NCBI GenBank assembly: GCA_964550375.1
Contig: CAZJYX010000014.1
Coordinates: forward strand, 35,085-99,084
Length of the DNA stretch: 64,000 bases
Direction: 5' to 3'
Source: JAAYXS01 sp964550375
Lineage (GTDB): Bacteria; Planctomycetota; Phycisphaerae; UBA1845; Fen-1342
Shown here: positions 53,644 through 62,750 of the stretch, piece after piece
How the letters are laid out: the number at the start of each line of letters is the position of its first letter
Position numbering within the stretch: position 1 is the stretch's first letter
Made by a program: the position numbers and the translations under genes
Notes under the pieces: model-generated
What the model was told of the DNA's origin: nothing
Database searches by the model: none
The model's input: the letters and a program-made list of their open reading frames with translations, nothing else

Positions 53644-54540
53644 ATGCGAATTCGAGAACTACTCTCCTGCGGGCGACCGAGCTTCTCCTTTGAGTTCTTC
53701 CCGCCCAAGCACGACGCCGGCTGGCAGCAACTGCGCCAGTCGCTGGCCGCCCTGCGCGACCTGCGCCCCACCTTCGTCTCCGTCACGTACGGCGCAGCGG
53801 GCGGCACGCGCCGGCAGACCACCAACCTGGTCGCGCGCCTCCGGGACGAGTACGGCTTCCTGCCGCTGGCCCACCTGACCTGCACCAACGCCACGCGCGC
53901 CGAGTTGCAGGCCGTGCTCCAACACCTGCAAGACCACGGCGTCGAGAATCTGCTGGCGCTGCGCGGCGACCCGCCGGCCGGACAAACGGGCTTTTCACGC
54001 CACCCCGATGGCCTGGCGCACGCCAGCGATTTGGTTGCCCTGGCACGACGCGAATTCAGTTTCTGCATCGTCGGAGCCTGCTACCCCGAAGGACACGTGG
54101 AGTGCCCCAGCCGCGACCTGGACCTGGAGTTCCTGAAGCGCAAGGTGGACACCGGCTGCGACGTGCTCATCACGCAGCTCTTCTTCGATAACCAGCGCTA
54201 CTTCGACTTCGTGGCGCGCGCCCGCGCCGCCGGCATCGGGGTCCCGATCATCCCCGGCATCATGCCCATCACCAATGTGGCCCAGATCGAACGCTTCACC
54301 AGCATCTGCGGGGCGACCATCCCCGAACCACTGCTCAGCGAACTGCGCCGGCTACAGGACGATCCGCATGCCGTCCTGTCGATGGGCGTCGCCCACGCTA
54401 CGGCCCAGTGCGTCGAGTTGCTGCAGCGCGGGGCCCCGGGCATCCACTTCTACACACTCAACAAGTCCCCCGCGACCCGCACGATCCTGACGGCGATCCG
54501 GGCCGTCTATCCGCCGGCCAACCAGCCGGCCGGCTCCTGA
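53644..54540 (+). CDS. metF: Methylenetetrahydrofolate reductase
   Basis: 298 residues, the usual bacterial length. It reduces 5,10-methylene-THF to 5-methyl-THF for methionine synthesis with FAD and NAD(P)H. The N-terminus RPSFSFEFFPPKHDAGWQQ contains the conserved Glu; HLTCTNATRAEL and LLALRGDPPAGQTGF follow in the TIM barrel; also conserved are TGCDVLITQLFFDNQRYFDF and GVPIIPGIMPITN. The divergent etfBA unit shares the 219-bp upstream region. It fits with the Cys/Met PLP enzyme nearby as a methionine module. Confidence 0.95.
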   Translation: MRIRELLSCGRPSFSFEFFPPKHDAGWQQLRQSLAALRDLRPTFVSVTYGAAGGTRRQTTNLVARLRDEYGFLPLAHLTCTNATRAELQAVLQHLQDHGVENLLALRGDPPAGQTGFSRHPDGLAHASDLVALARREFSFCIVGACYPEGHVECPSRDLDLEFLKRKVDTGCDVLITQLFFDNQRYFDFVARARAAGIGVPIIPGIMPITNVAQIERFTSICGATIPEPLLSELRRLQDDPHAVLSMGVAHATAQCVELLQRGAPGIHFYTLNKSPATRTILTAIRAVYPPANQPAGS

Positions 54541-54664
54541 ACGCCGCCGCCCGGCCCACTCCCATTGACTGGCAGCCGCGTCCCTGAGGCAGTACGCTGT
54601 TTGCCTGCCGGGGGCGCTGTGCCGCCCCGGCTCGTCGCCCGCAGTGAGCGCAACGAGGGCAGTC

Positions 54665-55849
54665 ATGGCCGGTGCTATCGCCGAAAAAGTCGCCGCCGAC
54701 ATGAGCGCGGCATCCTGGATTCGCCAGATGTTCGAGCAGGGCCAGCACATGAAGGCCGAGTTCGGCGTGGAGAATGTCCAGGATTTCTCGCTGGGCAACC
54801 CCAACGCCGAACCGCCCGAGGAGTTCTTCGCGGCCCTGCGAGCCGTGGCAGCGGAGCGTCACCCGGCCCTGCACCGCTACATGTCCAACATCGGCTTCGA
54901 GGAGACGCGCGCCGCGGTGGCGAGCTTTCTTAGCACGGAATACGGCCTGGAGTTCGGCGCCGCCGACGTGCTCATGACCAGCGGGGCCGCCGGCGGCATG
55001 AACGTCGTGCTGCGCGCGATCTGCAACCCGGGCGATGAAGTCATACTCCTGGCGCCGTTCTTCCCCGAGTACCGCTTCTACGTCCAGCAGGCCAACGCCC
55101 AACCGGTGATCGTGCAGACGGATGAGCAGTTCGAGCCCGACCTGGCGGCCATCGCCGCCGCGCTGACGGAGCGCACACGCGCCATCATCATCAACTCCCC
55201 CAACAATCCCTCCGGCGCGGTCTACTCGGAAGAGCGCTGCCGCGCCCTGGCGGAGCTGCTCCGCAAGCATGACGGGCCGCAACATCCGATCTACATCCTG
55301 CTGGACGATCCCTACCGGCGGATCATCTATGACCTGGCGCGCTGCCCGACGCCGGCCCTGCACTACGACCGCACGATCATCGTCTCCAGCTACTCGAAGG
55401 ACCTGAGCATCGCCGGCGAGCGGGCCGGCTACATCGCCGTGCCCCCAGGCGTTCCAGCCCGCGAACAAGTGCTAGGTGCGCTGGCCATGCTTAACCGCAC
55501 GCTGGGTTTCGTGAACGCTTCGGCCGTCATGCAACGCATCATCGCACGCTGCGCCAGCGCCATGTGCGACCTGCGCTTCTACCGCGAGAATCGCGACCTG
55601 CTCTGCAATGCCCTGCGCGACTTCGGCTACGAGCTCATCGTCCCGGGCGGGGCTCTGTACGCGTTTCCCAAGACACCCGATCCGGATGACGCCCAATTCG
55701 CCAACGTTCTGCTGAAGCACCGCATCCTGGCAGTTCCGGGGCGCGGCTTCGGCCGGCCCGGGTATATGCGCCTGGCGTTCTGTGTCGATCGCCAGACCAT
55801 CGAGCGCGCCCTGCCCGGCCTGCAGGCAGCTATCAAGGAAGTGCGGTGA
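54665..55849 (+). CDS. Class I/II PLP-dependent aminotransferase
   Basis: 394 residues from the ATG at 54665 (GAGGG upstream; a GTG at 54644 would add 7 residues). Key motifs: FSLGNPNAEPPEEFFAAL, TSGAAGGMNVVLRAICNPGDEVI, INSPNNPSGAVYSEE (substrate and PLP binding), LLDDPYRRIIYD (PLP Asp/Tyr) and the Schiff-base lysine in SYSKDLSIAGERAGYI. The C-terminal RMRLAFCVDR arginine binds the substrate carboxylate. The substrate is not evident; relatives include aspartate and alanine aminotransferases. Its neighbours are metF (upstream) and a ParA-like gene 65 bp downstream. Confidence 0.92.
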   Translation: MAGAIAEKVAADMSAASWIRQMFEQGQHMKAEFGVENVQDFSLGNPNAEPPEEFFAALRAVAAERHPALHRYMSNIGFEETRAAVASFLSTEYGLEFGAADVLMTSGAAGGMNVVLRAICNPGDEVILLAPFFPEYRFYVQQANAQPVIVQTDEQFEPDLAAIAAALTERTRAIIINSPNNPSGAVYSEERCRALAELLRKHDGPQHPIYILLDDPYRRIIYDLARCPTPALHYDRTIIVSSYSKDLSIAGERAGYIAVPPGVPAREQVLGALAMLNRTLGFVNASAVMQRIIARCASAMCDLRFYRENRDLLCNALRDFGYELIVPGGALYAFPKTPDPDDAQFANVLLKHRILAVPGRGFGRPGYMRLAFCVDRQTIERALPGLQAAIKEVR

Positions 55850-55914
55850 GTCTGACGCGCACCTGATTGCCGCGCGCCCGTCTCCAGCACCCGCCGCACC
55901 AGGAAAGGCCGCCC

Positions 55915-56577
55915 GTGCGTTTGATCGTCGCTGTCATCAATAGCAAAGGCGGCGTCGGGAAATCGACCGTCGCGGTGCATGCCGCCGCTTGGCTGCGCGC
56001 CCAGGGCCTGCTGGTCGCGGCCATCGACGCCGACGCCCAGTCCAGCACGGCCGAATGGCTGCGCCGCGCCGAGCCCGAGTTGCGTGTCGAACGCTGCCCA
56101 ACCTCCCAGGAAATCCTGGACCGCATACCGCGCCTGCGAACACTGTACGACGTCGTGCTGATCGACGGGCCGGCCGCGCTCAATACCGAAACCGTCACCA
56201 TCGCCAGCCTCGCCGACCTGGTCCTCATGCCCGTCGGCCCCTCAATGATGGACGTCAGCGCTTCCTACCACACCGCCCGGCTGATCTATCGGCTGCGCTT
56301 CACGCCCGGGCGCCAGGGCCGGCCGCACGCCTTCGTCGTGTTCAACCGCGTCCAGCCGCGCACACGCCTGGCCCGCGTGGCCGCCACCGCCATCCTCAAG
56401 TATGGCTTCCCCGTCGCGCATCACGCCCTGCAACTCCGCCAGGCCTACGCCGAGGCCTGCGGCGAGGGCACCGTCGTCTGGCGCATGGGGGCCCGGGGCA
56501 ACGCCGCCGCCGATGAGATCCACGCCCTGTTCTCGCAGGTCTTCGCCGGCGTGCTCCAAAGCCGCCTGGCGCGCTGA
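55915..56577 (+). CDS. ParA/MinD-family ATPase
   Basis: 220 residues from a GTG at 55915 with GGAAAGG just upstream; the deviant Walker A KGGVGKST begins 11 residues in, at the right distance for this family. The rest fits a small ParA: AIDADAQSSTAEWL (Asp of switch I), VVLIDGPAALNTET (Walker B), DLVLMPVGPSMMDVSAS and VFNRVQPRTRLARVAA. No HTH domain and no parB gene nearby, so it is an orphan ParA of the type that positions protein cargo or plasmid-like elements. It converges with imuB (53 bp between stops). Confidence 0.9.
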   Translation: MRLIVAVINSKGGVGKSTVAVHAAAWLRAQGLLVAAIDADAQSSTAEWLRRAEPELRVERCPTSQEILDRIPRLRTLYDVVLIDGPAALNTETVTIASLADLVLMPVGPSMMDVSASYHTARLIYRLRFTPGRQGRPHAFVVFNRVQPRTRLARVAATAILKYGFPVAHHALQLRQAYAEACGEGTVVWRMGARGNAAADEIHALFSQVFAGVLQSRLAR

Positions 56578-56629
56578 TGGCCCGGCTGCCACGGCGGCAC
56601 GCCGGCTTCCACAGCGGCGCCCAGCCGCC

Positions 56630-58153
56630 TCACGCGAATACGCCGTGCAGATACCAGCGCTGCCCGCCAAAGTCGTGAAACACCCAGAACTGCTCGCCGG
56701 TCTCGACGCTGACACGGAAGTAGTCACGCCGCACATCCGGCCCGCGCCACCAGCCCGTCTCTAGCCGTTCCGGCCCGCGCGCCGCCACCACGACATACTC
56801 GCGCCCGCGACATGCCAGCCACGTCGGCGGGCCGTCCGGCACCCGCGCAATCACGCGCAGCGGAACCGGCCGGCTGAAAAGCCGCACCGGCCGCGCCGGC
56901 CCCGACACAACAGCGTCCGCCGACGCGCCGCGCATCTCGCTCGGCTCCTCGGCCGATGCGTACCGAAACGCCCGCTCAGGCTGATAGTCGTCCATCGCCC
57001 GCGCCCGCCGCACTGCCGCCCCGCCCAGCCGCCCAATTAACCGGTCGACCAACTGGCTGAACTCCTCCCCTGGCTCGGCCGCGGCCGGCTCGAACAACTG
57101 CCCCTGCCCGGGCCGCCCAGGCGCAGTCTGACGCGCCACAAGCACCACGCCACACACGCCCACTGACAGGTCCACACGCTCCAGACGGGCAGACAACAAC
57201 CCAGCCACGTGTTCCGCCGCGCCCGTCGGCCGCGTCAGCCGGATTGCCAGCGTCACCGGCGGCGCCTGTTCACAACACAGCACACACTCCAGACACCACA
57301 GTGCCCGCCCGGACGCCCGCAGCCGCGCAAACACCTTCCCCAACAAACGCTTCGCCATCGCTTCAACCGCCGGGCGCGCCTGCACCGGCTGCTCGAACTC
57401 GCAGAGCGCCTGCACCACTTCTTCCGGCATGCGCGTGCCGATGCCCTCAAAAACCTCCCCCAACGCCTGCTGCAAACGCCGCACCACTGGCCGCCCGCAC
57501 CGGCCCACCAACCCAGCCCGCGGCAACTCCAGCAGCCCGCCAACCGTGCGAATGCCCAGCGCACTCAGCCGCGCAGCCCCTGCCGCATCCAGACGCAGCG
57601 CCGCCGGCGGCAGCGGCGCCAACCACCGGCGCGTCTGCCCCGCCGGCACGATCGTGACGTCCTCCTCGCCCGCGTGCGCCAGCGCCCAGGCCGCCCCTAC
57701 CGTGTCCGCGATTGCCGCCCGCGCGCCAAAACCCTGCCGCGCCAACCCCACCACCGCCTGCCGGGCCAGGTTCTCTTCGCCGCGAAAAAACCGCTCGCAA
57801 CCCGTCACGTCAACCAGCAGAACATCCGGCTCAAGCACCTCGACCTGCGGCCCGAAGCGCGTCGCCCAGTCCGCCAGTTGCTCCAAAGCGCGCCGATCGC
57901 CAACGGGATCATCAGGCACCAACAGCACATGCGGCGCCAAAGCCAACGCCTGTGCCAGCGTCATACCGGGCCGCACGCCGAGCCGCTCGGCCTGCCCATC
58001 CCTAGCCACGACCACGTCGCTGACGCCGGCGCTGCGCGTCAACACAAGCGGCCGCCCGACCGGCACGGCGGCATCGACGCGCTCTCGCCGGGCCCGCTCG
58101 ATAGGTAGCCGCGGAATGTAGATGCACAGTTGCCGCCGACCCGTCACGGTCAT
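56630..58153 (-). CDS. imuB: ImuB-type Y-family polymerase homologue (mutagenesis accessory)
   Basis: 507 residues from the ATG at 58153 (a GTG at 58180 or at 58147 is also possible). ImuB has a polymerase-like fold without catalytic residues and ties ImuA and DnaE2 to the clamp in SOS mutagenesis. Evidence: the start LCIYIPRLPIERARR replaces the catalytic DxD of true Y-polymerases, and VLLVDVTGCERFFRGEE stands at the second acidic site. Fingers/thumb helices (LSALGIRTVGGLLELPR) and a little-finger-like domain follow, and a beta-clamp-binding motif QGQLF near residue 355. ImuB normally sits between imuA and dnaE2; here neither is adjacent. Catalytic death is inferred. Confidence 0.85.
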   Translation of the reverse strand: MTVTGRRQLCIYIPRLPIERARRERVDAAVPVGRPLVLTRSAGVSDVVVARDGQAERLGVRPGMTLAQALALAPHVLLVPDDPVGDRRALEQLADWATRFGPQVEVLEPDVLLVDVTGCERFFRGEENLARQAVVGLARQGFGARAAIADTVGAAWALAHAGEEDVTIVPAGQTRRWLAPLPPAALRLDAAGAARLSALGIRTVGGLLELPRAGLVGRCGRPVVRRLQQALGEVFEGIGTRMPEEVVQALCEFEQPVQARPAVEAMAKRLLGKVFARLRASGRALWCLECVLCCEQAPPVTLAIRLTRPTGAAEHVAGLLSARLERVDLSVGVCGVVLVARQTAPGRPGQGQLFEPAAAEPGEEFSQLVDRLIGRLGGAAVRRARAMDDYQPERAFRYASAEEPSEMRGASADAVVSGPARPVRLFSRPVPLRVIARVPDGPPTWLACRGREYVVVAARGPERLETGWWRGPDVRRDYFRVSVETGEQFWVFHDFGGQRWYLHGVFA

Positions 58154-58665
58154 AACCTCGCATAATTCCCAGTGCCGCACACCACCTACATGCTAACATA
58201 TACCAAACTACCAGGAAAGACCAACTACACGTGGATATGTGGTATTTTCCAGTAGCATGGCAATGCATAGCTGCGCCGCCTGGCAGTAGTCCTGCTTCCG
58301 CCGACGAGCTTCGGGCATTGTGGGCGTCCCGACTAGTTTTAGTCTTCTACATCCCCCACCCGCCCCTGATCCGCCGGTGCAACCATCAGAAGCAGGTGTG
58401 ACGACCGCCCGCCCAGCGCGGCGCGTGTCCATCCTGTAATGGCCCGCGCCGTGTTCATGCATAGCCGCGTGCGGCACACGCGTGACGGGGCGGAATGGCA
58501 CACTTCAGACTGCGACCATGTTCATCTGTGAACCCACCGTTTGCCCGCACTTTCTGAATCAACTTCACTCTGCCCGCGCTCACCAGCAGTCGCGCCGCAT
58601 GGCACCACGTGTATGACTGCGAACCATTGCTGTCGTCATTTTGTCCGAGAAGTAGAGTTTGGCAC
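58154..58665. other. Intergenic region upstream of imuB and the histone-like gene
   Basis: About 510 bp between divergent genes. It is less GC-rich than the surroundings near 58190-58250, where the imuB promoter should lie, but no clear boxes or LexA-type palindrome were found. No gene is supported. Confidence 0.4.
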
Positions 58666-58695
58666 TTGACGCCTGCTGCGCGCAAGGTTTAGTAT
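58666..58695 (+). promoter_or_regulatory. Strong sigma70-type promoter of the histone-like gene
   Basis: TTGACG (58666-58671), 18-bp spacer, TAGTAT (58690-58695). Start near 58702 gives a ~70-nt leader to the ATG at 58773. The match is among the best in the window and fits an abundant DNA-binding protein. Confidence 0.65.
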
Positions 58696-58772
58696 TCCAT
58701 CAGCCGTCGGCTGGGTATTACGGTCGTCGACGGCTGTTGCTTACTCACCTGAATATGGATTGGAGATGCGCC

Positions 58773-59258
58773 ATGGCTAAAGGAAGACGCCGTCGGATTA
58801 AAACCGCCAAGCCGCGTGCCGCGGCCGCGCCCAAGCGTGCGAAGGGCGGGCGCAAGCCGGCTGCCCCCACAATGACGAGCGCCCTCGCCAGCTTGACTGA
58901 GGCCCGCAACCATCTGGTAACCCAGCGCGACGCGCTCGACGGGCAAATTGCGGTGATTGAGCGCGCCCTCGCGGACTTGGGCGGAGCCGCCCCGCGTGCC
59001 AGGATCTCGGTCCGCGCCGCCAAGCGCCCGACCGGCCGCGGTCGGCGCGGTGGCCGCCGACCCGGCTCGCTCAAGGACAGGATTGCGGCAGTTCTGGCAA
59101 CTCGCAAAGGACCAATGGCCGTCAAGGACATCACCGCCGCCGTCATGAAGACCGGCTACAAGACGCAGAACAAGACTCTCGCCAAGAGCGTGGGTATCGC
59201 TTTGACGCAGATGCCCGAGGTTGCCAAGGTCCGGCGCGGCACGTTCAAGCTCAAGTAG
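58773..59258 (+). CDS. Basic histone-like protein with C-terminal winged-helix (HARE-HTH-like) domain
   Basis: 161 residues from the ATG at 58773 with GGAG upstream. Residues 1-33 are Lys/Arg/Ala/Pro rich (AKGRRRRIKTAKPRAAAA, KRAKGGRKPAAP), like a histone-type tail. Residues ~35-72 form a coiled coil (SALASLTEARNHLVTQRDAL ... AVIERALADLGG). A basic linker with RPTGRGRRGGRRPGS recalls an AT-hook-like or Arg-Gly motif. The last ~63 residues, from GSLKDRIAAVLATRKGPMAV to the end (EVAKVRRGTFKLK), fold plausibly as a winged helix similar to the HARE-HTH found in RNA polymerase delta and eukaryotic chromatin proteins. It probably binds DNA as a dimer in the nucleoid. It has its own strong promoter and terminator. 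Confidence 0.7.
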   Translation: MAKGRRRRIKTAKPRAAAAPKRAKGGRKPAAPTMTSALASLTEARNHLVTQRDALDGQIAVIERALADLGGAAPRARISVRAAKRPTGRGRRGGRRPGSLKDRIAAVLATRKGPMAVKDITAAVMKTGYKTQNKTLAKSVGIALTQMPEVAKVRRGTFKLK

Positions 59259-59307
59259 CAGCCGGTCACGATTGGTCCGGTCGCCAACCGGTCAGATACA
59301 CAGGTAT

Positions 59308-59345
59308 GGGCGTCACAGGCGGTCGCGGGACTACCTGTGACGCCC
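59308..59345 (+). terminator. Strong inverted repeat after the histone-like gene, likely terminator
   Basis: GGGCGTCACAGG (59308-59319) pairs perfectly with CCTGTGACGCCC (59334-59345), a 12-bp stem with a 14-nt loop, 50 bp after the stop. The run that follows is C-rich with only two T, so termination may be Rho-assisted or the hairpin may stabilise the mRNA end. Confidence 0.6.
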
Positions 59346-59524
59346 CCCTTCTGCGAAGATTGCCCGTGACTCCGCTGCAGAAGTAGCGTCGCCCCTGAGC
59401 CGGCCCGCCGGGCCGGCTGGCCGACGTTGGCCGCCGAGGACTCCCTCGGGATCCCTTGCCCGCTACGCAATGCCCCGTCTTGCTGCGGATTGCCATGCCG
59501 CCCCGCTGCTGCGCCAGACCTGGC

Positions 59525-59554
59525 CTGACGTCGCGGGCCCGGTGCGGATATAAT
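59525..59554 (+). promoter_or_regulatory. Promoter of tyrS giving a near-leaderless mRNA
   Basis: CTGACG (59525-59530), 18-bp spacer and a perfect TATAAT (59549-59554). The expected start at ~59561 is three bases before the tyrS ATG (59564), and no Shine-Dalgarno sequence of useful spacing exists. Confidence 0.6.
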
Positions 59555-59563
59555 GACAGGACT

Positions 59564-60853
59564 ATGGCTACAGACTTTCTTGAAGACCTACGCCGCCGTA
59601 ACCTGATTCACCAGATCTCTGCGCCCGAGCTGGCCGCTGCGCTGACAGACGGCCGCGTCACCGGCTACATCGGCTTCGATCCGACCGCTGACAGTCTGCA
59701 CGTGGGCAGCCTGCTGCCGCTGGTAACGCTCCGCCGCTTTCAGCAGGCCGGACATCGGCCGATCGGCCTGGTCGGCGGCGGCACCGGCCTGGTGGGCGAC
59801 CCCAGCGGCCGCGAGTCGGAGCGTTCCCTGCTGACGCTGGAACAGCTCGAACAGAACCTGGCCGGCATTCGCCGCCAGGTGGAGCGCTTCCTCGATCTCA
59901 ACGCGGGCGACGCCCTGCTCGTTAACAACGCCGACTGGCTGCGCCAGTTGAATCTGCTGGAGTTCCTGCGCGACATCGGCAAGCACTTCTCCGTCAACCA
60001 GATGATGGCACGCGATTCGGTCCGCATGCGCCTGGAGACACGCGAGCAGGGCCTCTCCTACACCGAGTTCACGTATATGCTCCTGCAAGCCTACGATTTC
60101 CTGGCCCTGTACGATCGCTACGGCTGCACGCTCCAGATGGGCGGCAGCGACCAGTGGGGCAACATCGTCTCCGGCAGCGATCTAGTTCGCCGCCTGCGCG
60201 GCGCGGAGACCTTCGGCCTGACCATGCCGCTGGTCACACGCTCCGACGGCAAGAAGTTCGGCAAGTCCGAGGAAGGCAACATCTGGCTCGACCCGCAGCG
60301 CACCAGCCCGTACCAGTTCTACCAGTTCTGGATCAACACCGACGATACCGACGCCGTGCAGTACCTGCGGTTCTTCACCGGCCTGCCGATCGCGGACATC
60401 GAGGAGCTGGCCCGCACCGTCGCGTCCGCGCCCGAACAACGCGCTGCGCAGCGCGTGCTGGCCGAGCAGGTCACTGAGCTGGTGCACGGCCGCGAGGCCC
60501 TGGCACGCGCGCAGCGGGCCACCGCCGTGCTGTTCGACAAGCACGCCGACTATCGCCAGCTCTCGGGGCAGGAGCTGGCCGAGGCGTTCCACGGCGCCCC
60601 GACGACCGCGTTCGACCGCACAGCGCTCGGCTCCCCGGCCGCCGACCTGACTGCCATCCTCGAACAGGTGGAACTCTACCCCTCGCGCGGCCGGGCGCGC
60701 AAGGACATTCCGGCCGGCGCCGTCTCCGTCAACAATGTCGCTGTGCGCGACATCAGCTACCAGTTGAGCGAACAGGACCTTCTGCCCGGAGACTTCATCA
60801 TCCTCCGCAAGGGCAAGAAGACCTACCACGTGCTGAAGGTCGGTGCGGCCTAG
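59564..60853 (+). CDS. tyrS: Tyrosyl-tRNA synthetase
   Basis: 429 residues. Class I synthetase charging tRNA-Tyr. Seen are the HIGH-equivalent in GFDPTADSLHVGSLLPL, the tyrosine-binding YTEFTYMLLQAYDF, the GGSDQWGNIVSG motif, the KMSKS equivalent KFGKS (in SDGKKFGKSEEGNIWLD) and a C-terminal S4 RNA-binding domain (KDIPAGAVSVNNVAVRDIS ... LRKGKKTYHVL). Length is normal for the bacterial TyrS with S4. It appears to be transcribed alone from its own promoter. Confidence 0.97.
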   Translation: MATDFLEDLRRRNLIHQISAPELAAALTDGRVTGYIGFDPTADSLHVGSLLPLVTLRRFQQAGHRPIGLVGGGTGLVGDPSGRESERSLLTLEQLEQNLAGIRRQVERFLDLNAGDALLVNNADWLRQLNLLEFLRDIGKHFSVNQMMARDSVRMRLETREQGLSYTEFTYMLLQAYDFLALYDRYGCTLQMGGSDQWGNIVSGSDLVRRLRGAETFGLTMPLVTRSDGKKFGKSEEGNIWLDPQRTSPYQFYQFWINTDDTDAVQYLRFFTGLPIADIEELARTVASAPEQRAAQRVLAEQVTELVHGREALARAQRATAVLFDKHADYRQLSGQELAEAFHGAPTTAFDRTALGSPAADLTAILEQVELYPSRGRARKDIPAGAVSVNNVAVRDISYQLSEQDLLPGDFIILRKGKKTYHVLKVGAA

Positions 60854-60861
60854 CCGCGCCT

Positions 60862-60888
60862 GCCGGCCACGGGTTGGCTGCGGCCGGC
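60862..60888 (+). terminator. Candidate terminator after tyrS
   Basis: GCCGGCC (60862-60868) pairs with GGCCGGC (60882-60888) nine bases after the tyrS stop, loop 13 nt, followed by GATTGCTATT. The T-content is too low for a confident intrinsic terminator. Confidence 0.35.
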
Positions 60889-60890
60889 GA

Positions 60891-60919
60891 TTGCTATTGC
60901 GCCACAAGCAGCGTACCAT
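60891..60919 (+). promoter_or_regulatory. Promoter of the thiC riboswitch transcript
   Basis: TTGCTA (60891-60896), 17-bp spacer, TACCAT (60914-60919), expected start ~60926, right at the 5' edge of the TPP riboswitch. Confidence 0.55.
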
Positions 60920-60921
60920 CA

Positions 60922-61060
60922 TGCTGGTGCTGGGGGTGGTCCGTCGCGACGGACATGAGATTCGGGCACGATCGGCCCGGAGACCCTTTGAACCTGATCA
61001 GCGTCGGGCCGCGCAGCGCGAAGGTCGTGCGGCGGCCGGCTGCGTAGGGAAGCGGCAACA
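60922..61060 (+). promoter_or_regulatory. TPP (thiamine pyrophosphate) riboswitch
   Basis: The conserved aptamer pieces occur in order: GGGGGTGG (60932-60939), the P3 hairpin GTCCGTC-GC-GACGGAC (60939-60954), the pyrimidine-sensing TGAGA (60956-60960), GAGACCCTTTGAACCTGATC (60980-60999) and the closing GCGTAGGGAA (61042-61051). There is a P3a hairpin (CGGGC/GCCCG, ~60963-60979), and the P4/P5 arm between GATC and GCGTAGGG is extended by an extra GC-rich stem (~61000-61040). It precedes thiC, its classic target, and should shut thiC down when TPP is plentiful. The expression platform is probably within 61061-61237; a ribosome-site sequestration and a terminator are both possible. Confidence 0.92.
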
Positions 61061-61237
61061 TGCCTGCTTTCAGCCGCCAGACCATATGCGAGTTGTCGGC
61101 GCAAGTTCGACCCGGCCCGCACTGCCCGGCCGATTCGGACCCCGCCTGTCTGCGCCAACAGCTTCCGGACGAGCCGAAGACCGGCGGTGCGCCTTGTCAA
61201 CCATGCCGGACCGCGCGCCGCCACCGGGAGAGACGCC

Positions 61238-62728
<1,491 letters not shown>

Positions 62729-62750
62729 ACCGCACGCGGCGTAATGACTC

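Noticed and set aside
58154..58772. LexA box in the imuB upstream region
   Set aside because: No palindrome resembling a known LexA site was found; only an AT-richer patch.
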